Below, in pieces: positions 36,837-45,781 of a stretch of DNA of 64,000 nt. Origin of the DNA: Fructobacillus fructosus KCTC 3544 (GTDB lineage: Bacteria; Bacillota; Bacilli; Lactobacillales; Lactobacillaceae); assembly GCF_001438695.1 (NCBI RefSeq), contig NZ_JQBH01000001.1, positions 127,248 through 191,247 of the forward strand, in the 5' to 3' direction. A program made the translations under genes and the position numbers. Position 1 is the first letter of the stretch. Each line of letters starts with the position of its first letter. The notes beneath the pieces are model-generated. The model did not search any database, was not told the origin of the DNA, and saw only the letters and a program-made list of their open reading frames with translations.

Positions 36837-37359
36837 GTGCTTTATCCTCCCAATACTTTTCCTGATAACGCTTGCGGGGAACCATCATCATCGCTTCGCG
36901 AAGGGGGTCCTTCTTATAAAAGTCTTGGTGATACTCCTCGGCCTCGTAGAAAGGCTTGGCGTCTTCAATAGACGTCACAATTGGTCGATCAAAACGACCG
37001 GATTCTTCAAGTTCTTTCTTGGACTCTTCCGCTATCCGCCGTTGTTCGGGTGAATTAACAAAGATGACTGGCCGGTAACTATCTCCGCGATCCGCAAACT
37101 GACCGGTGGCATCCGTTGGGTCTGCCACCTGCCAATACAAATCCACCAGCTCCTTGTAGGAAATCACATCTGGATCAAACCAGATTTTAACGGCTTCCGT
37201 ATGTCCCGTTGTGTGGGAACAAACTTCTTCGTAGGTTGGATTGGCAACATGCCCACCGGTATAACCGGAACGAACCTTCTCAATTCCCGGTAAGGAATCA
37301 AACGGTTCAACCATGCACCAAAAACAACCACCTGCAAAAATTGCTGTATCTTCTGCCAT
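36823..37359 (-). CDS. msrA: Peptide methionine-(S)-S-oxide reductase MsrA
   Basis: Reduces Met-S-sulfoxide. Catalytic motif [12 protein letters not shown] near the N-terminus; [16 protein letters not shown] and [14 protein letters not shown]. 178 aa. The start has a perfect AGGAGG 8 nt upstream, but this site lies in the 3' arm of an 18-bp hairpin, so translation may be gated by RNA structure. First gene of msrA-msrB, downstream of clpX-engB. Confidence 0.96.
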   Translation of the reverse strand: MAEDTAIFAGGCFWCMVEPFDSLPGIEKVRSGYTGGHVANPTYEEVCSHTTGHTEAVKIWFDPDVISYKELVDLYWQVADPTDATGQFADRGDSYRPVIFVNSPEQRRIAEESKKELEESGRFDRPIVTSIEDAKPFYEAEEYHQDFYKKDPLREAMMMVPRKRYQEKYWEDKAHDEV

Positions 37360-37361
37360 GT

Positions 37362-37401
37362 AAAAGACCTCCTAAGTACTATTGTACTCAGAAGGTCTTT
37401 T
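37362..37401 (-). terminator. 18-bp hairpin burying the msrA Shine-Dalgarno site (attenuator/terminator)
   Basis: Minus strand: arm AAAAGACCTTCTGAGTAC (37401-37384), loop AATA, arm GTACTTAGGAGGTCTTTT (37379-37362). All 18 positions pair (two G-U). The second arm contains AGGAGG (37368-37373) and ends in TTTT only 2 nt before the msrA ATG. It could terminate engB transcripts, repress msrA translation, or both. Confidence 0.8.
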
Positions 37402-37462
37402 TCGTCAATGGTCTAGTTGCTTTTTTTCAAAACAAATCGATAAAATCCATAGCAACCAGACA

Positions 37463-38047
37463 TTACATTTTACTTTCAATCCACTCCCAGACCTTTTCTT
37501 TACCGGATTTCGTTACCGATGAAAAGAAACAGAAGTCGGAATTACTTGGGTCGAAATCAACTGCTTTTTTGATGATTGATTCTGATTGGTTTAGTTTTCC
37601 ACGAGCGATCTTATCCGCCTTGGTCGCCACCAACAGCACCGGAATGTTGTAGTAAGCCAACCACTGGTACATCATGATGTCTTCTTGGCTTGGCTTATGA
37701 CGGGCATCCACAAGGGAAATCACACCCCGTAACTGTTTACGGGTACTAATATAGGTTTCAATCATTTGGCCGAAAGCTTCTCGTTTCTTTTTTGAAACCT
37801 TAGCGTAGCCATACCCAGGGACATCGACAAAGTACAGGGCATCCTCAACTGAGTAAAAGTTCAATGTTTGCGTCTTACCCGGCTGCCCGGAAGTCCGGGC
37901 GAAGTTTTTACGGTTAATTAGCGTGTTGGTTAACGATGACTTCCCAACGTTTGACCGCCCAACCAGCGCAAATTCTGGCCGCCCGTCTTCTGGGTATTGG
38001 CTTGGTGAAACGGCCGACATGACCATTTCGACGTTATGCACATCCAT
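37463..38047 (-). CDS. engB: Ribosome biogenesis GTP-binding protein EngB (YsxC)
   Basis: TrmE-Era-like GTPase needed for 50S assembly. P-loop [12 protein letters not shown], switch region [15 protein letters not shown]3 [10 protein letters not shown]4 ATKADK. 194 aa. It sits five bases after clpX, the normal pair. Its 3' flank holds a second possible stem (GTCTGGTTGC/GCAACTAGAC) before the msrA hairpin. Confidence 0.96.
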   Translation of the reverse strand: MDVHNVEMVMSAVSPSQYPEDGRPEFALVGRSNVGKSSLTNTLINRKNFARTSGQPGKTQTLNFYSVEDALYFVDVPGYGYAKVSKKKREAFGQMIETYISTRKQLRGVISLVDARHKPSQEDIMMYQWLAYYNIPVLLVATKADKIARGKLNQSESIIKKAVDFDPSNSDFCFFSSVTKSGKEKVWEWIESKM

Positions 38048-38052
38048 GATGC

Positions 38053-39297
38053 TTACCCTTCCTTTTTCAGAACCAACTTCGGTTCCTTACCGTTTTCAAC
38101 GGCTGCCTTTGTAATGACAACTTTTTCAACATCATCACGTGATGGAATTTCGTACATCACGTCCTTCATCACTTGCTCAATAATGGAACGTAGTCCACGA
38201 GCTCCGGTTCCACGCGCAATAGCCAAGTCAGCCATCGCCTTCAAAGCCGTTGGCTGGAATTCAAGATCCACGCCGTCCAAGCCAAGCAGGGCCTTATACT
38301 GTTTAACCAGTGCGTTCTTTGGCTTCGTCAAGATGTGGGTCAAGTCTTCCACAGTCAATTCATCCAAAACCGTAATGATTGGCAACCGACCGATAAATTC
38401 AGGAATCAGCCCGAATTTCGACAAGTCCTCCGGCTCCACGTTTTGTAAAATATTCTTCTTACTCAATGCCTCCGCATTGTCCGAGGAAGCGGAACCAAAG
38501 CCAATCACCCGCTTACCCAAACGCTCTTTGATGATCGTATCAAGACCGGCAAAGGCCCCACCGACAATAAAGAGAATGTTAGTGGTATCAATCTGAATCA
38601 TCTCTTGGTTCGGATGCTTACGACCACCCTGAGGTGGTACAGAAGCAACCGTTCCTTCTAACATCTTCAGTAGGGCTTGTTGAACACCTTCACCTGAAAC
38701 GTCTCGTGTAATCGAAACGTTTTCAGACTTTTTCGCAATCTTATCAATTTCATCCACGTAGATAATGCCACGTTGTGCGGTCTCAACGTCAAAATTAGCT
38801 GCTTGCAACAGCTTCAACAAGATGTTCTCTACGTCTTCACCAACATAGCCCGCTTCTGTCAAAGTCGTGGCATCGGCAATGGCAAAAGGCACCTGCAAAA
38901 TCTTAGCAAGCGATTGCGCAAGATAAGTCTTCCCCGAACCAGTTGGACCAAGCAAGGCGATGTTCGACTTTTGAAGCTCCACATCCGTCGTCTTCAACGC
39001 GTTTTCGTTAACGCGCTTGTAATGGTTGTAGACCGCGACGGCCAAGGTCTTCTTGGCATCTTCTTGACCAATTACATAGTCACCTAGTGATTCAACAATT
39101 TCCTTTGGCGTCGGCAATTCCAATTGTTCACCCTCTGCATCTAGGGCTAAGTCTTCTTTGATGATTTGCTCAGCCAAATCCGTACATTCATTACAAATAT
39201 ACAGACCATCAGGCCCAGCGACCAGTTTTTTAACCTCATCGGCGCCTTTTCCACAGAACGAGCAGTGAATCATTGGTCCTTGATTTTCTTCAGTCAT
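38053..39297 (-). CDS. clpX: ATP-dependent Clp protease ATP-binding subunit ClpX
   Basis: AAA+ unfoldase feeding ClpP. N-terminal zinc-binding domain with CSFC and CNEC, Walker [18 protein letters not shown], Walker B YVDEIDKI, pore loop GYVGEDVE, sensor FIGRLP and ClpP-binding loop IGFGS. 414 aa. Downstream of tig, but with a terminator between. Ribosome site GAAAGGA. Confidence 0.98.
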   Translation of the reverse strand: MTEENQGPMIHCSFCGKGADEVKKLVAGPDGLYICNECTDLAEQIIKEDLALDAEGEQLELPTPKEIVESLGDYVIGQEDAKKTLAVAVYNHYKRVNENALKTTDVELQKSNIALLGPTGSGKTYLAQSLAKILQVPFAIADATTLTEAGYVGEDVENILLKLLQAANFDVETAQRGIIYVDEIDKIAKKSENVSITRDVSGEGVQQALLKMLEGTVASVPPQGGRKHPNQEMIQIDTTNILFIVGGAFAGLDTIIKERLGKRVIGFGSASSDNAEALSKKNILQNVEPEDLSKFGLIPEFIGRLPIITVLDELTVEDLTHILTKPKNALVKQYKALLGLDGVDLEFQPTALKAMADLAIARGTGARGLRSIIEQVMKDVMYEIPSRDDVEKVVITKAAVENGKEPKLVLKKEG

Positions 39298-39365
39298 TGA
39301 TCATCCTTTCAGCTTTATCCAAATTAACGCCGTTTTAGCACGACGTTTGTCAAAGTCTCTCTAAG

Positions 39366-39386
39366 AAAAAAAGCCCGCAAGGGGCT
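39366..39386 (-). terminator. Intrinsic terminator after tig
   Basis: Minus-strand AGCCCCTTGCGGGCT hairpin followed by TTTTTT. Confidence 0.85.
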
Positions 39387-39397
39387 CTTCATCTTGT

Positions 39398-40690
39398 TTA
39401 CTTTGCCTTTGCAGTCGAAACAATCTTATCAACAGCAGACTTCATCGCAATGTCATGCTTCAACAAAGCATCTGACAATGACTGCTTAACTTGCTCTTCA
39501 GAAATGTTGTACTGTGAAGCCAAGTCCTTTACTTCAGCGGCAACTTCTTCATCTGAAGGTTGGAAATCTTCCTTCTTAACGATGGCTTCCAACACCAAGT
39601 TCGTCTTCACACGAGTATCGGCACCTTCAGCAAACTGCTTCTTTAATGAATCTTCTGTTTGACCAGAGATTTGGAAGAACATTTGTGGTGAGATACCTTG
39701 TTGCTGCAATTGACCAAGATACTGTTGCATCTGGCGATGAACATCTTCGTCAATCATTTCTTGTGGAATGTCACCACCAACAACTTCGGCGTTCTTAACA
39801 GCAGCTTCAACGGCTGCGTCTTCGAATGCATCGTCTGCTGCTTGCTGGCGAGCTTCTTCCAAGTTCTTCTTGGTCTTTGCCTTCAATTCGTCAAGCGTGT
39901 CAACATCTTCGTCAACATCCTTGGCAAATTCATCATCCAATTCTGGCAAAGACTTGCGCTTGATTTCGTGAAGCTTAACTTCAAACAAAGCTTCTTTACC
40001 AGCCAAATCCTTGGCCTGGTAATCTTCTGGGAAGGTAACCTTCACATCAACATCATCGCCGGCCACATGACCAACCAATTGTTCTTCGAAACCAGGAATG
40101 AATGAACCTGAGCCCAATTCAAGTGAGTAGTCCTTTGACTGACCACCTTCAAAGTGGTCACCGTCAATTGAACCGTCAAAGTCAATAACGACCGTGTCAC
40201 CGTTTTCAGCCTTTGTGCCTTCAGGTTGCAAAACCAATTCCGCTTGATTTTCTTGCATACGCTTGATTTCAGCATCAACATCTTCGTCTGATACCTTGGC
40301 ATCTTGCTTTTCAACAGTCAAACCAGTGTAGTCACCCAACTTGATTTCAGGCGCAACGGCAACTTCGGCCTTCATTTCCCAATCGGCACCCTTTTCCATT
40401 GAAACAGGAGCGATGTCAGGCTGTCCAACAACCGTAATGCCGGCATCGGCAACGGCTGCTTGGTAAGCAGCTGGCAAAACAATGTCCATGACGTCTTGGT
40501 ACAAGGCTTCTTCACCAAACTTTTGCAAGAAAAGTGCCATTGGAACCTTTCCCTTACGGAAACCAGGAACCGCAATCTTGTCCTTGTTCTTTTCAAAGGC
40601 TGCCTTTAAGCCCTTTTGCACATCTTCTTGTGCGATTGAAAATTCTAACGTACCACGGTTTGCATCCGCAGCTGCTGTCCATTTAGACAT
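39398..40690 (-). CDS. tig: Trigger factor
   Basis: Ribosome-bound chaperone and prolyl isomerase. N-terminal ribosome signature PGFRKGKVPMALF, FKBP-type PPIase domain in the middle (GDTVVIDFDGSIDGDHFEGG), acidic C-terminal chaperone arms. 430 aa. Ribosome site GGAGG; strong promoter just upstream; its codons (TTG, AAG, CAA) suit a highly expressed gene. Confidence 0.97.
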   Translation of the reverse strand: MSKWTAAADANRGTLEFSIAQEDVQKGLKAAFEKNKDKIAVPGFRKGKVPMALFLQKFGEEALYQDVMDIVLPAAYQAAVADAGITVVGQPDIAPVSMEKGADWEMKAEVAVAPEIKLGDYTGLTVEKQDAKVSDEDVDAEIKRMQENQAELVLQPEGTKAENGDTVVIDFDGSIDGDHFEGGQSKDYSLELGSGSFIPGFEEQLVGHVAGDDVDVKVTFPEDYQAKDLAGKEALFEVKLHEIKRKSLPELDDEFAKDVDEDVDTLDELKAKTKKNLEEARQQAADDAFEDAAVEAAVKNAEVVGGDIPQEMIDEDVHRQMQQYLGQLQQQGISPQMFFQISGQTEDSLKKQFAEGADTRVKTNLVLEAIVKKEDFQPSDEEVAAEVKDLASQYNISEEQVKQSLSDALLKHDIAMKSAVDKIVSTAKAK

Positions 40691-40721
40691 ATCAAATCCT
40701 CCAAGTCATTTCTTCCTACTA

Positions 40722-40750
40722 ATTTTAGACTAAATACCAGATTTTCACAA
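40722..40750 (-). promoter_or_regulatory. tig promoter
   Basis: Minus-strand TTGTGA (40745-40750), 17-bp spacer, TAAAAT (40722-40727), about 30 nt before the tig start. Confidence 0.65.
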
Positions 40751-40869
40751 GGTTTTGACTCATGAAATTTAGAAAAGGACACGGATTAAATGTTTTTATC
40801 TAAATTTAATGCTCAATTGATTCATCTTTGTTATCATATTGGAAACATCAATGGTTAGAGAGAATGCCA

Positions 40870-41292
40870 ATGTTAAAAAGACTGCTAAAAAAATATGATC
40901 GAATCATCCGATACTTAGTTTTAGGATTTGGTACTTTCCTTGTGAACATGTGGTCCTACGGCTTCATTTCTAAATTCGCCAACTATTCCATTTCCTACAC
41001 CTTAGCTTGGGGAATCGCCGTCCTGTTCGCCTACGTGACCAACCGTCAATGGGTCTTTGATTCCAAAGTCCGTGGGTGGAAAATCATCCCCGAAATTGTG
41101 AACTACTATTTATCACGTGCCCTGACTTTTTGGCTCGGCCTTGGAATTATGTGGATTGGGGTCAAACACCTCTCCTTCAATGATTTTTACGTTAACATTG
41201 CACGTAATGCCATGTTGTTAATTCCAAACTACTACCTCTCCAAGCTTTACGTTTTTCGCGACAAGCAAAAGAAAAATAACACAGCAAAATAA
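40870..41292 (+). CDS. GtrA-family membrane protein
   Basis: 140 aa with four transmembrane segments (YLVLGFGTFLVNMWSYGFI, LAWGIAVLFAYVTNRQWVF, LTFWLGLGIMWIGV, NAMLLIPNYYLSKLYVF) and the GtrA hallmark TNRQWVF. GtrA proteins are thought to help flip lipid-linked sugars for cell-surface glycosylation. The start at 40870 is set by AGAGAG 7 nt upstream; ATG 40864 is two codons earlier. Alone on the plus strand; no glycosyltransferase is next to it. Confidence 0.82.
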   Translation: MLKRLLKKYDRIIRYLVLGFGTFLVNMWSYGFISKFANYSISYTLAWGIAVLFAYVTNRQWVFDSKVRGWKIIPEIVNYYLSRALTFWLGLGIMWIGVKHLSFNDFYVNIARNAMLLIPNYYLSKLYVFRDKQKKNNTAK

Positions 41293-41307
41293 GCAACAGA
41301 AAACAAC

Positions 41308-41346
41308 AAAAAGCATGAATCGCAAGTAGTCGATTCATGCTTTTTT
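41308..41346. terminator. Bidirectional terminator between gtrA-like gene and pepV
   Basis: AAGCATGAATCG ... CGATTCATGCTT perfect stem with A/T runs on both sides. Confidence 0.88.
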
Positions 41347-41370
41347 GTATAGTTTCGGGATTGAAGCCCA

Positions 41371-42786
41371 TTATTCTGGCAGATTTGCCAACTCAACGAT
41401 TGCTTGACCGTAAATTCCCATTGAACGAACTAAATCATCAACTAGGGCAAATTCGTTGACTTGGTGCATCGTTTCAGGTGAATCTGGGAACAGCGCTCCA
41501 AAAGCAACACCGCGTTCCATCAAACGTCCATATGTCCCCCCACCAATCACCTGATCGTAAGCCTTCAGACCAGTCTGATCATGGTAAATGTTCAACAAAG
41601 TCTTGACTACTGGGTCCTTAGGTGAAACATAGTGCGGTACCTGAGCATGGCCACCAATCTCGGCCTTGTGACGCCACTCCGGCATCGCCTTCGCCAATTG
41701 TTCACGGATAAAGTCCGGCGTAATGCCCTTTGGATAACGGAAGTTATAGTTAATGAAGACGCCGTTTTCTTCATCAAACCGAATAATTCCAACATTCATG
41801 GACAAAGCGCCCATGACTTCGTCTTTGTACGCCACGCCTAATTGACGACCCGTTGGGTCATCGTGTGACCACGTACCAAGATAAGTCAAGAAACCAGCTG
41901 CACTACCACCAAATTCGTATCGATCCAAGAAGTTGGCCAAGTAGGTTCCAGCATTTTCCCCCGTTTCGGGTAATGAACCGTGCACCTGTTTTCCAATGAC
42001 TTCTAACTGAATCTCATCGCCATCCTCGGCGACTTTTCCTGATACCTGTGGATGGTCAGCTAAGTAGTTTGAAAAATCATCGTCCACTTGGTCAAAAGTC
42101 AAGCCGGCAACCGTGGCACGGGCAACACCTGGTACCATGTTTGTCCGTAAGCCTGATTCAAAGTTCAGCAATTGTGCCTTGTCTCCGTTCGTCCCTTCAG
42201 ACGTGACGTTAACCTGTACATTCCCCTTTTCCCCATTGATGATGGGGTACTCAGCATCGGGTGAGAATCCAAATGCCGGAGCTGGTTCAACTTCGAAGTA
42301 ACGCGTCATGCCCGTCCAGTCGTTTTCTTCATCCGTTCCGAAAATCAAACGAACACGACGCTTCAAAGGCAAGTTCATATCGCGAATCATCTTGAAAGCG
42401 TAGTAGGCGGCAAGACCAGGTCCCTTATCATCGGAAGCACCGCGGGCAATGACTTTACCATCCTCAATCACGGCAGTGAAGGGATCCGTATTCCATCCTT
42501 CACCAGCTGGCATCACATCAACGTGGGCCAAGAGTGCGACATATTCCTCGCTGTCCTTGGGTCCAATTTCAATGTAACCGACAACGTTATCGATGTTTTT
42601 TGTCACAAAACCATCACGATCTGCCAACGACAAAATGTGTTCCAAGGCGGCCTTTGGTCCAGGTCCCAATGGCGCTTCTTTGGTTGCCTTACTATCATCT
42701 CTGACGGAAGGAATGGCTAAATAATCAGCCAAATCTGCCAAATAAGCACTTTCCTCTTCCTTTGCTTTCAACTGCCAATCGACCAT
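41371..42786 (-). CDS. pepV: M20-family dipeptidase PepV
   Basis: Zinc dipeptidase releasing amino acids from dipeptides, typical of lactic acid bacteria. Motifs ALLAHVDVMPAG, GASDDKGPGLAAY, FGTDEENDWTGM and a lid domain between about residues 190 and 370. 471 aa from ATG 42786, which follows CGGAGG; the longer in-frame start adds 17 residues without a ribosome site. Divergent from nnrD. Confidence 0.95.
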   Translation of the reverse strand: MVDWQLKAKEEESAYLADLADYLAIPSVRDDSKATKEAPLGPGPKAALEHILSLADRDGFVTKNIDNVVGYIEIGPKDSEEYVALLAHVDVMPAGEGWNTDPFTAVIEDGKVIARGASDDKGPGLAAYYAFKMIRDMNLPLKRRVRLIFGTDEENDWTGMTRYFEVEPAPAFGFSPDAEYPIINGEKGNVQVNVTSEGTNGDKAQLLNFESGLRTNMVPGVARATVAGLTFDQVDDDFSNYLADHPQVSGKVAEDGDEIQLEVIGKQVHGSLPETGENAGTYLANFLDRYEFGGSAAGFLTYLGTWSHDDPTGRQLGVAYKDEVMGALSMNVGIIRFDEENGVFINYNFRYPKGITPDFIREQLAKAMPEWRHKAEIGGHAQVPHYVSPKDPVVKTLLNIYHDQTGLKAYDQVIGGGTYGRLMERGVAFGALFPDSPETMHQVNEFALVDDLVRSMGIYGQAIVELANLPE

Positions 42787-42909
42787 GAAAATACCTCCGT
42801 TAATAGTTTCCGGAAAAGCCACACGGGACTTTTTCATAATTTTCTAATGATTTAATTTTAATTATACACAAGTCCGCGGTAAAATGTGTGCAGGAGGTTG
42901 AATTTTTTT

Positions 42910-43770
42910 ATGATAAATCTATCCCATGAACTCGCAGCAAATGTCATCACCCCCAGAAACCGCGATAGTTTCAAAGGGACGTACGGACACGTTTTAATTG
43001 TTGGTGGCAACGCCAATCTTGGCGGAGCCGTTATTATGAACGCACAAGCGGCGGTCCAATCGGGCGCTGGCCTCGTCACTGTGGCCACCGACTTAACCAA
43101 TAAAACCGCCATCCACGCCCGCTTACCCGAAGTCATGGTGGTGGATTACCAGTCTGACCTCACACAAACAATCAAAAAGGCTGACGTCGTCCTTGTCGGG
43201 TCAGGATTGGGCGAAGAAATTGGGGTTTTAAACCAAGTCTTGGCTCATATTCAACCAAAACAAACTTTGATTATCGACGGATCAGCGCTGACGATGATGG
43301 CTGAGCAAAACCTTTCCCTCCCTAATGCCAAAGTCGTGCTGACTCCTCACCAAATGGAATGGCAACGCTTCGGCGAAGTCACCATTGCTGATCAAGCCCG
43401 GGAAGATGCTAACTGGGAGGCCCTCATTAATTTCAAAACTGAACCCATTCTCGTTTTGAAATCTTCTGCTACCCAGGTATACTTGAAGGATGACATGTAT
43501 CAACTAACCGTCGGCGGTCCTTATCAGGCCACCGGTGGGATGGGTGACACCCTAGCCGGAATGGTTGCGGGTTTTGCTGCACAATTTCAACCACTGGGGC
43601 CAGCTGTCCTGGCCGCTGTTTATTGCCATTCTGCTATTGCAGAGAACCTAAGCAAAACAGCCTACGTTACCCTACCATCCACGATTGCCGCCGCCATTCC
43701 GGCCTACATGCAACGGTTGGCACAAGAAAGCATCAGCAAGGACCCCGTTGATACCAAGCAAGAAGAATAG
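42910..43770 (+). CDS. nnrD: ADP-dependent NAD(P)H-hydrate dehydratase
   Basis: Repairs damaged NAD(P)H hydrates. Ribokinase-like fold: YGHVLIVGGNANLGGAVIMNA, VGSGLGEE, LTPHQMEW, and the C-terminal GGPYQATGGMGDTLAGMVAG nucleotide/catalytic loop (Asp of GMGD). 286 aa; the N-terminal epimerase half (NnrE) is not fused. Start ATG 42910 with CAGGAGG a rather long 12 nt upstream. Cotranscribed with exoA. Confidence 0.92.
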   Translation: MINLSHELAANVITPRNRDSFKGTYGHVLIVGGNANLGGAVIMNAQAAVQSGAGLVTVATDLTNKTAIHARLPEVMVVDYQSDLTQTIKKADVVLVGSGLGEEIGVLNQVLAHIQPKQTLIIDGSALTMMAEQNLSLPNAKVVLTPHQMEWQRFGEVTIADQAREDANWEALINFKTEPILVLKSSATQVYLKDDMYQLTVGGPYQATGGMGDTLAGMVAGFAAQFQPLGPAVLAAVYCHSAIAENLSKTAYVTLPSTIAAAIPAYMQRLAQESISKDPVDTKQEE

Positions 43771-43796
43771 ACTTTGACTAAAGGAAGAAAAGGCAA

Positions 43797-44615
43797 ATGA
43801 AACTGATTTCCTGGAACATCGATTCCATTAATGCAGCTGTTGAGCACAAATCCGACCGTGGCTTGATGACTTGGGGCGTTCTCGAAAAGATCGCAGAAGC
43901 AAAACCCGACGTCGTCGCCATTCAAGAAACGAAATTAAAAGTCGATGGTTTAACTAAGAAGCAAAAGGCTGCACTGGAAGCTCTTTTTCCCGACTATCAT
44001 TTCTACACGAATTCATCGTCTGCCCGTAAATCTTACGCCGGTACCATGTTAATGACGAAGGAAGAACCCCTCAACGTTGATTATCCCGCAATTGGAGCTC
44101 CAGGCGAAATGGATCAGGAAGGTCGTATTGTCACCGCTGAATTCAACGATTGCTTCGTTTCAACCGTCTACACACCAAATGCCGGTGGCGAACTTGCCCG
44201 CTTAGATGATCGTCAGCTTTGGGACGATGCCTACCGTCAGTACATCAACGGGTTAAACGAGCAAAAGCCAGTTATCTTCTCCGGTGACTTTAACGTCGCT
44301 CACGAAGAAATTGATTTGAAGCATCCAAGTGCCAACCACCATTCGGCTGGCTTCACGGACGAAGAACGTTCACACTTCACAAAGTTGCTTGATGCTGGCT
44401 ACACAGACACGTTGCGGGCGATGCATCCTAATGAGGCTGGTATTTATTCTTGGTGGGCACAGCGTTCTAAGACATCTAAAATCAACAATTCCGGCTGGCG
44501 GATTGACTACTACCTCGTGTCAAACCGCATTGCCGATAAAGTTCAAAAGATTCAAGTCGTGGACACCGGCGCCCGCCAAGACCACGCTCCCTTGGAATTA
44601 GATATTGAAATGTAA
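43797..44615 (+). CDS. exoA: Exodeoxyribonuclease III (AP endonuclease)
   Basis: Base-excision-repair nuclease. KLISWNIDSINA, AIQETKL (catalytic Glu), STVYTPNAGG, SGDFNVAHEEIDL (Asp/Asn pair), YSWWAQRS and the final RQDHAPLELDI with the catalytic His. 272 aa. 26 bp after nnrD with AAAGGAAGAAAAGG; closes the plus-strand pair. Confidence 0.96.
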   Translation: MKLISWNIDSINAAVEHKSDRGLMTWGVLEKIAEAKPDVVAIQETKLKVDGLTKKQKAALEALFPDYHFYTNSSSARKSYAGTMLMTKEEPLNVDYPAIGAPGEMDQEGRIVTAEFNDCFVSTVYTPNAGGELARLDDRQLWDDAYRQYINGLNEQKPVIFSGDFNVAHEEIDLKHPSANHHSAGFTDEERSHFTKLLDAGYTDTLRAMHPNEAGIYSWWAQRSKTSKINNSGWRIDYYLVSNRIADKVQKIQVVDTGARQDHAPLELDIEM

Positions 44616-44648
44616 AAAATTCGCCAAATATTGGCGAATTTTTTTTTA
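44614..44648. terminator. Bidirectional terminator between exoA and the exporter operon
   Basis: AAAAATTCGCCAA/TTGGCGAATTTTT stem with long T runs both ways. Confidence 0.88.
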
Positions 44649-44663
44649 CGCAATGAATGCTAA

Positions 44664-45767
44664 TTATTTCGCCAGTATTAATTCTCTTAAATAATTTAGC
44701 CATGTCTTCTTTCCAGTGATAATCGACACCGTTCCCTCCACGCCATATCGAATTTCTTCAAGTTCAGACTGTGTCGGCATCAATCTAGCCCGAATAGTGT
44801 AAACATTACCTTGTTTTGTATTAGTTGGTGTTTCATCAATCTGATTAATGGTTCCATTAAGTAAAAGAGGCTTAGGTCCGGATTGATTAGCGTGAAAGCG
44901 AATTTTTTGATTACTTTTCAAGCTGTTCATTTGATTAGCAGGAACGGCAAAACTAACTTCAAGCTTGGTCTGCTCATTCAAAACAGGATAGATTTCTGCA
45001 ATCTCCGTCCCACTTGGTAGGTATTGAGAGTTTGTCGTAGCCCCTTTTAAATGTAATACGCCATCCGTTGGAGCTTTCAAGACAGCGTTATTCGCGGCAT
45101 TTACCAGCGAAATTTGGTTACTGTTTAAATCTAGTTTGCTGTCCTTTAAGCTCTGAATTTCTTGATTAATGCTAGCCAGGGTTTTAGCTTTTAATGATTG
45201 GATTTTTTGATTCGCTTCTTGTTGACTTTGATTAATCTTTTTTTCTTTATTCTTTTGTTCTGCGTCGCTTTGATTGATTTCGTCAATACCTTCCTGATTG
45301 GACCGATTCAGATTATCTAACTGGCTTTGATAGTGAGTATATTGCTCTGAGTAGCCGTAATCGTCATTTGTTGTAAACAAATTTTTACCTTGTTCAACAC
45401 TTTTCTTAAAGGTGTTCAGCGCTTGTAAATGGCGATTCGTTCGATCAATTTTTTGCTGATTATTAATCTGGCTGATGGTAGTGTCTTGATTATTGAAGAC
45501 GACGAGGGTTTCACCACGGTGGACCACTTTGTTTTCCTTCAGGTTGTTTTGAGTGATGACCGAATTATTGGCTGATTGAATTGTGGTTAAGGTACTTTGG
45601 GGTATGATTTGCCCGACAGCTTTTACCGTGATTTCTTTTTTTGTAAAGCATAAGAAAAGAACAGTCAACAGTACAGCAATCATGATTGGCCAAATCAGTT
45701 TTGTCGTAAAAGTCCCGTAACGACGATTATAAAATTCAGCACTTTCGAGTTGATTTTCTTTAAACAA
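44664..45767 (-). CDS. Bacteriocin/peptide exporter accessory protein (HlyD/LcnD/MesE type)
   Basis: 367 aa membrane-fusion-like protein. N-terminal membrane helix (about residues 23-42), lipoyl-like half (TVKAVGQIIPQSTLTTIQSA, GETLVVFNN), a long Asn/Gln/Lys-rich coiled coil (about 95-215), then the second lipoyl half (NAVLKAPTDGVLHL) and a beta barrel. It pairs with the C39-peptidase ABC transporter 14 bp upstream. Codons and base content are AT-richer than the flanking genes, suggesting transfer. Confidence 0.85.
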   Translation of the reverse strand: MFKENQLESAEFYNRRYGTFTTKLIWPIMIAVLLTVLFLCFTKKEITVKAVGQIIPQSTLTTIQSANNSVITQNNLKENKVVHRGETLVVFNNQDTTISQINNQQKIDRTNRHLQALNTFKKSVEQGKNLFTTNDDYGYSEQYTHYQSQLDNLNRSNQEGIDEINQSDAEQKNKEKKINQSQQEANQKIQSLKAKTLASINQEIQSLKDSKLDLNSNQISLVNAANNAVLKAPTDGVLHLKGATTNSQYLPSGTEIAEIYPVLNEQTKLEVSFAVPANQMNSLKSNQKIRFHANQSGPKPLLLNGTINQIDETPTNTKQGNVYTIRARLMPTQSELEEIRYGVEGTVSIITGKKTWLNYLRELILAK

Positions 45768-45781
45768 TTGGTCTCCTCACT

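Noticed and set aside
38036-38596. 186-codon plus-strand ORF opposite clpX
   Set aside because: Shadow of the clpX coding pattern; Ser/Pro-rich composition and no ribosome site.
39300-39360. CtsR or CIRCE stress operator before clpX
   Set aside because: Only a single TTTGACAAACG half-site-like stretch is seen; no tandem GGTCAAA repeat or CIRCE dyad.
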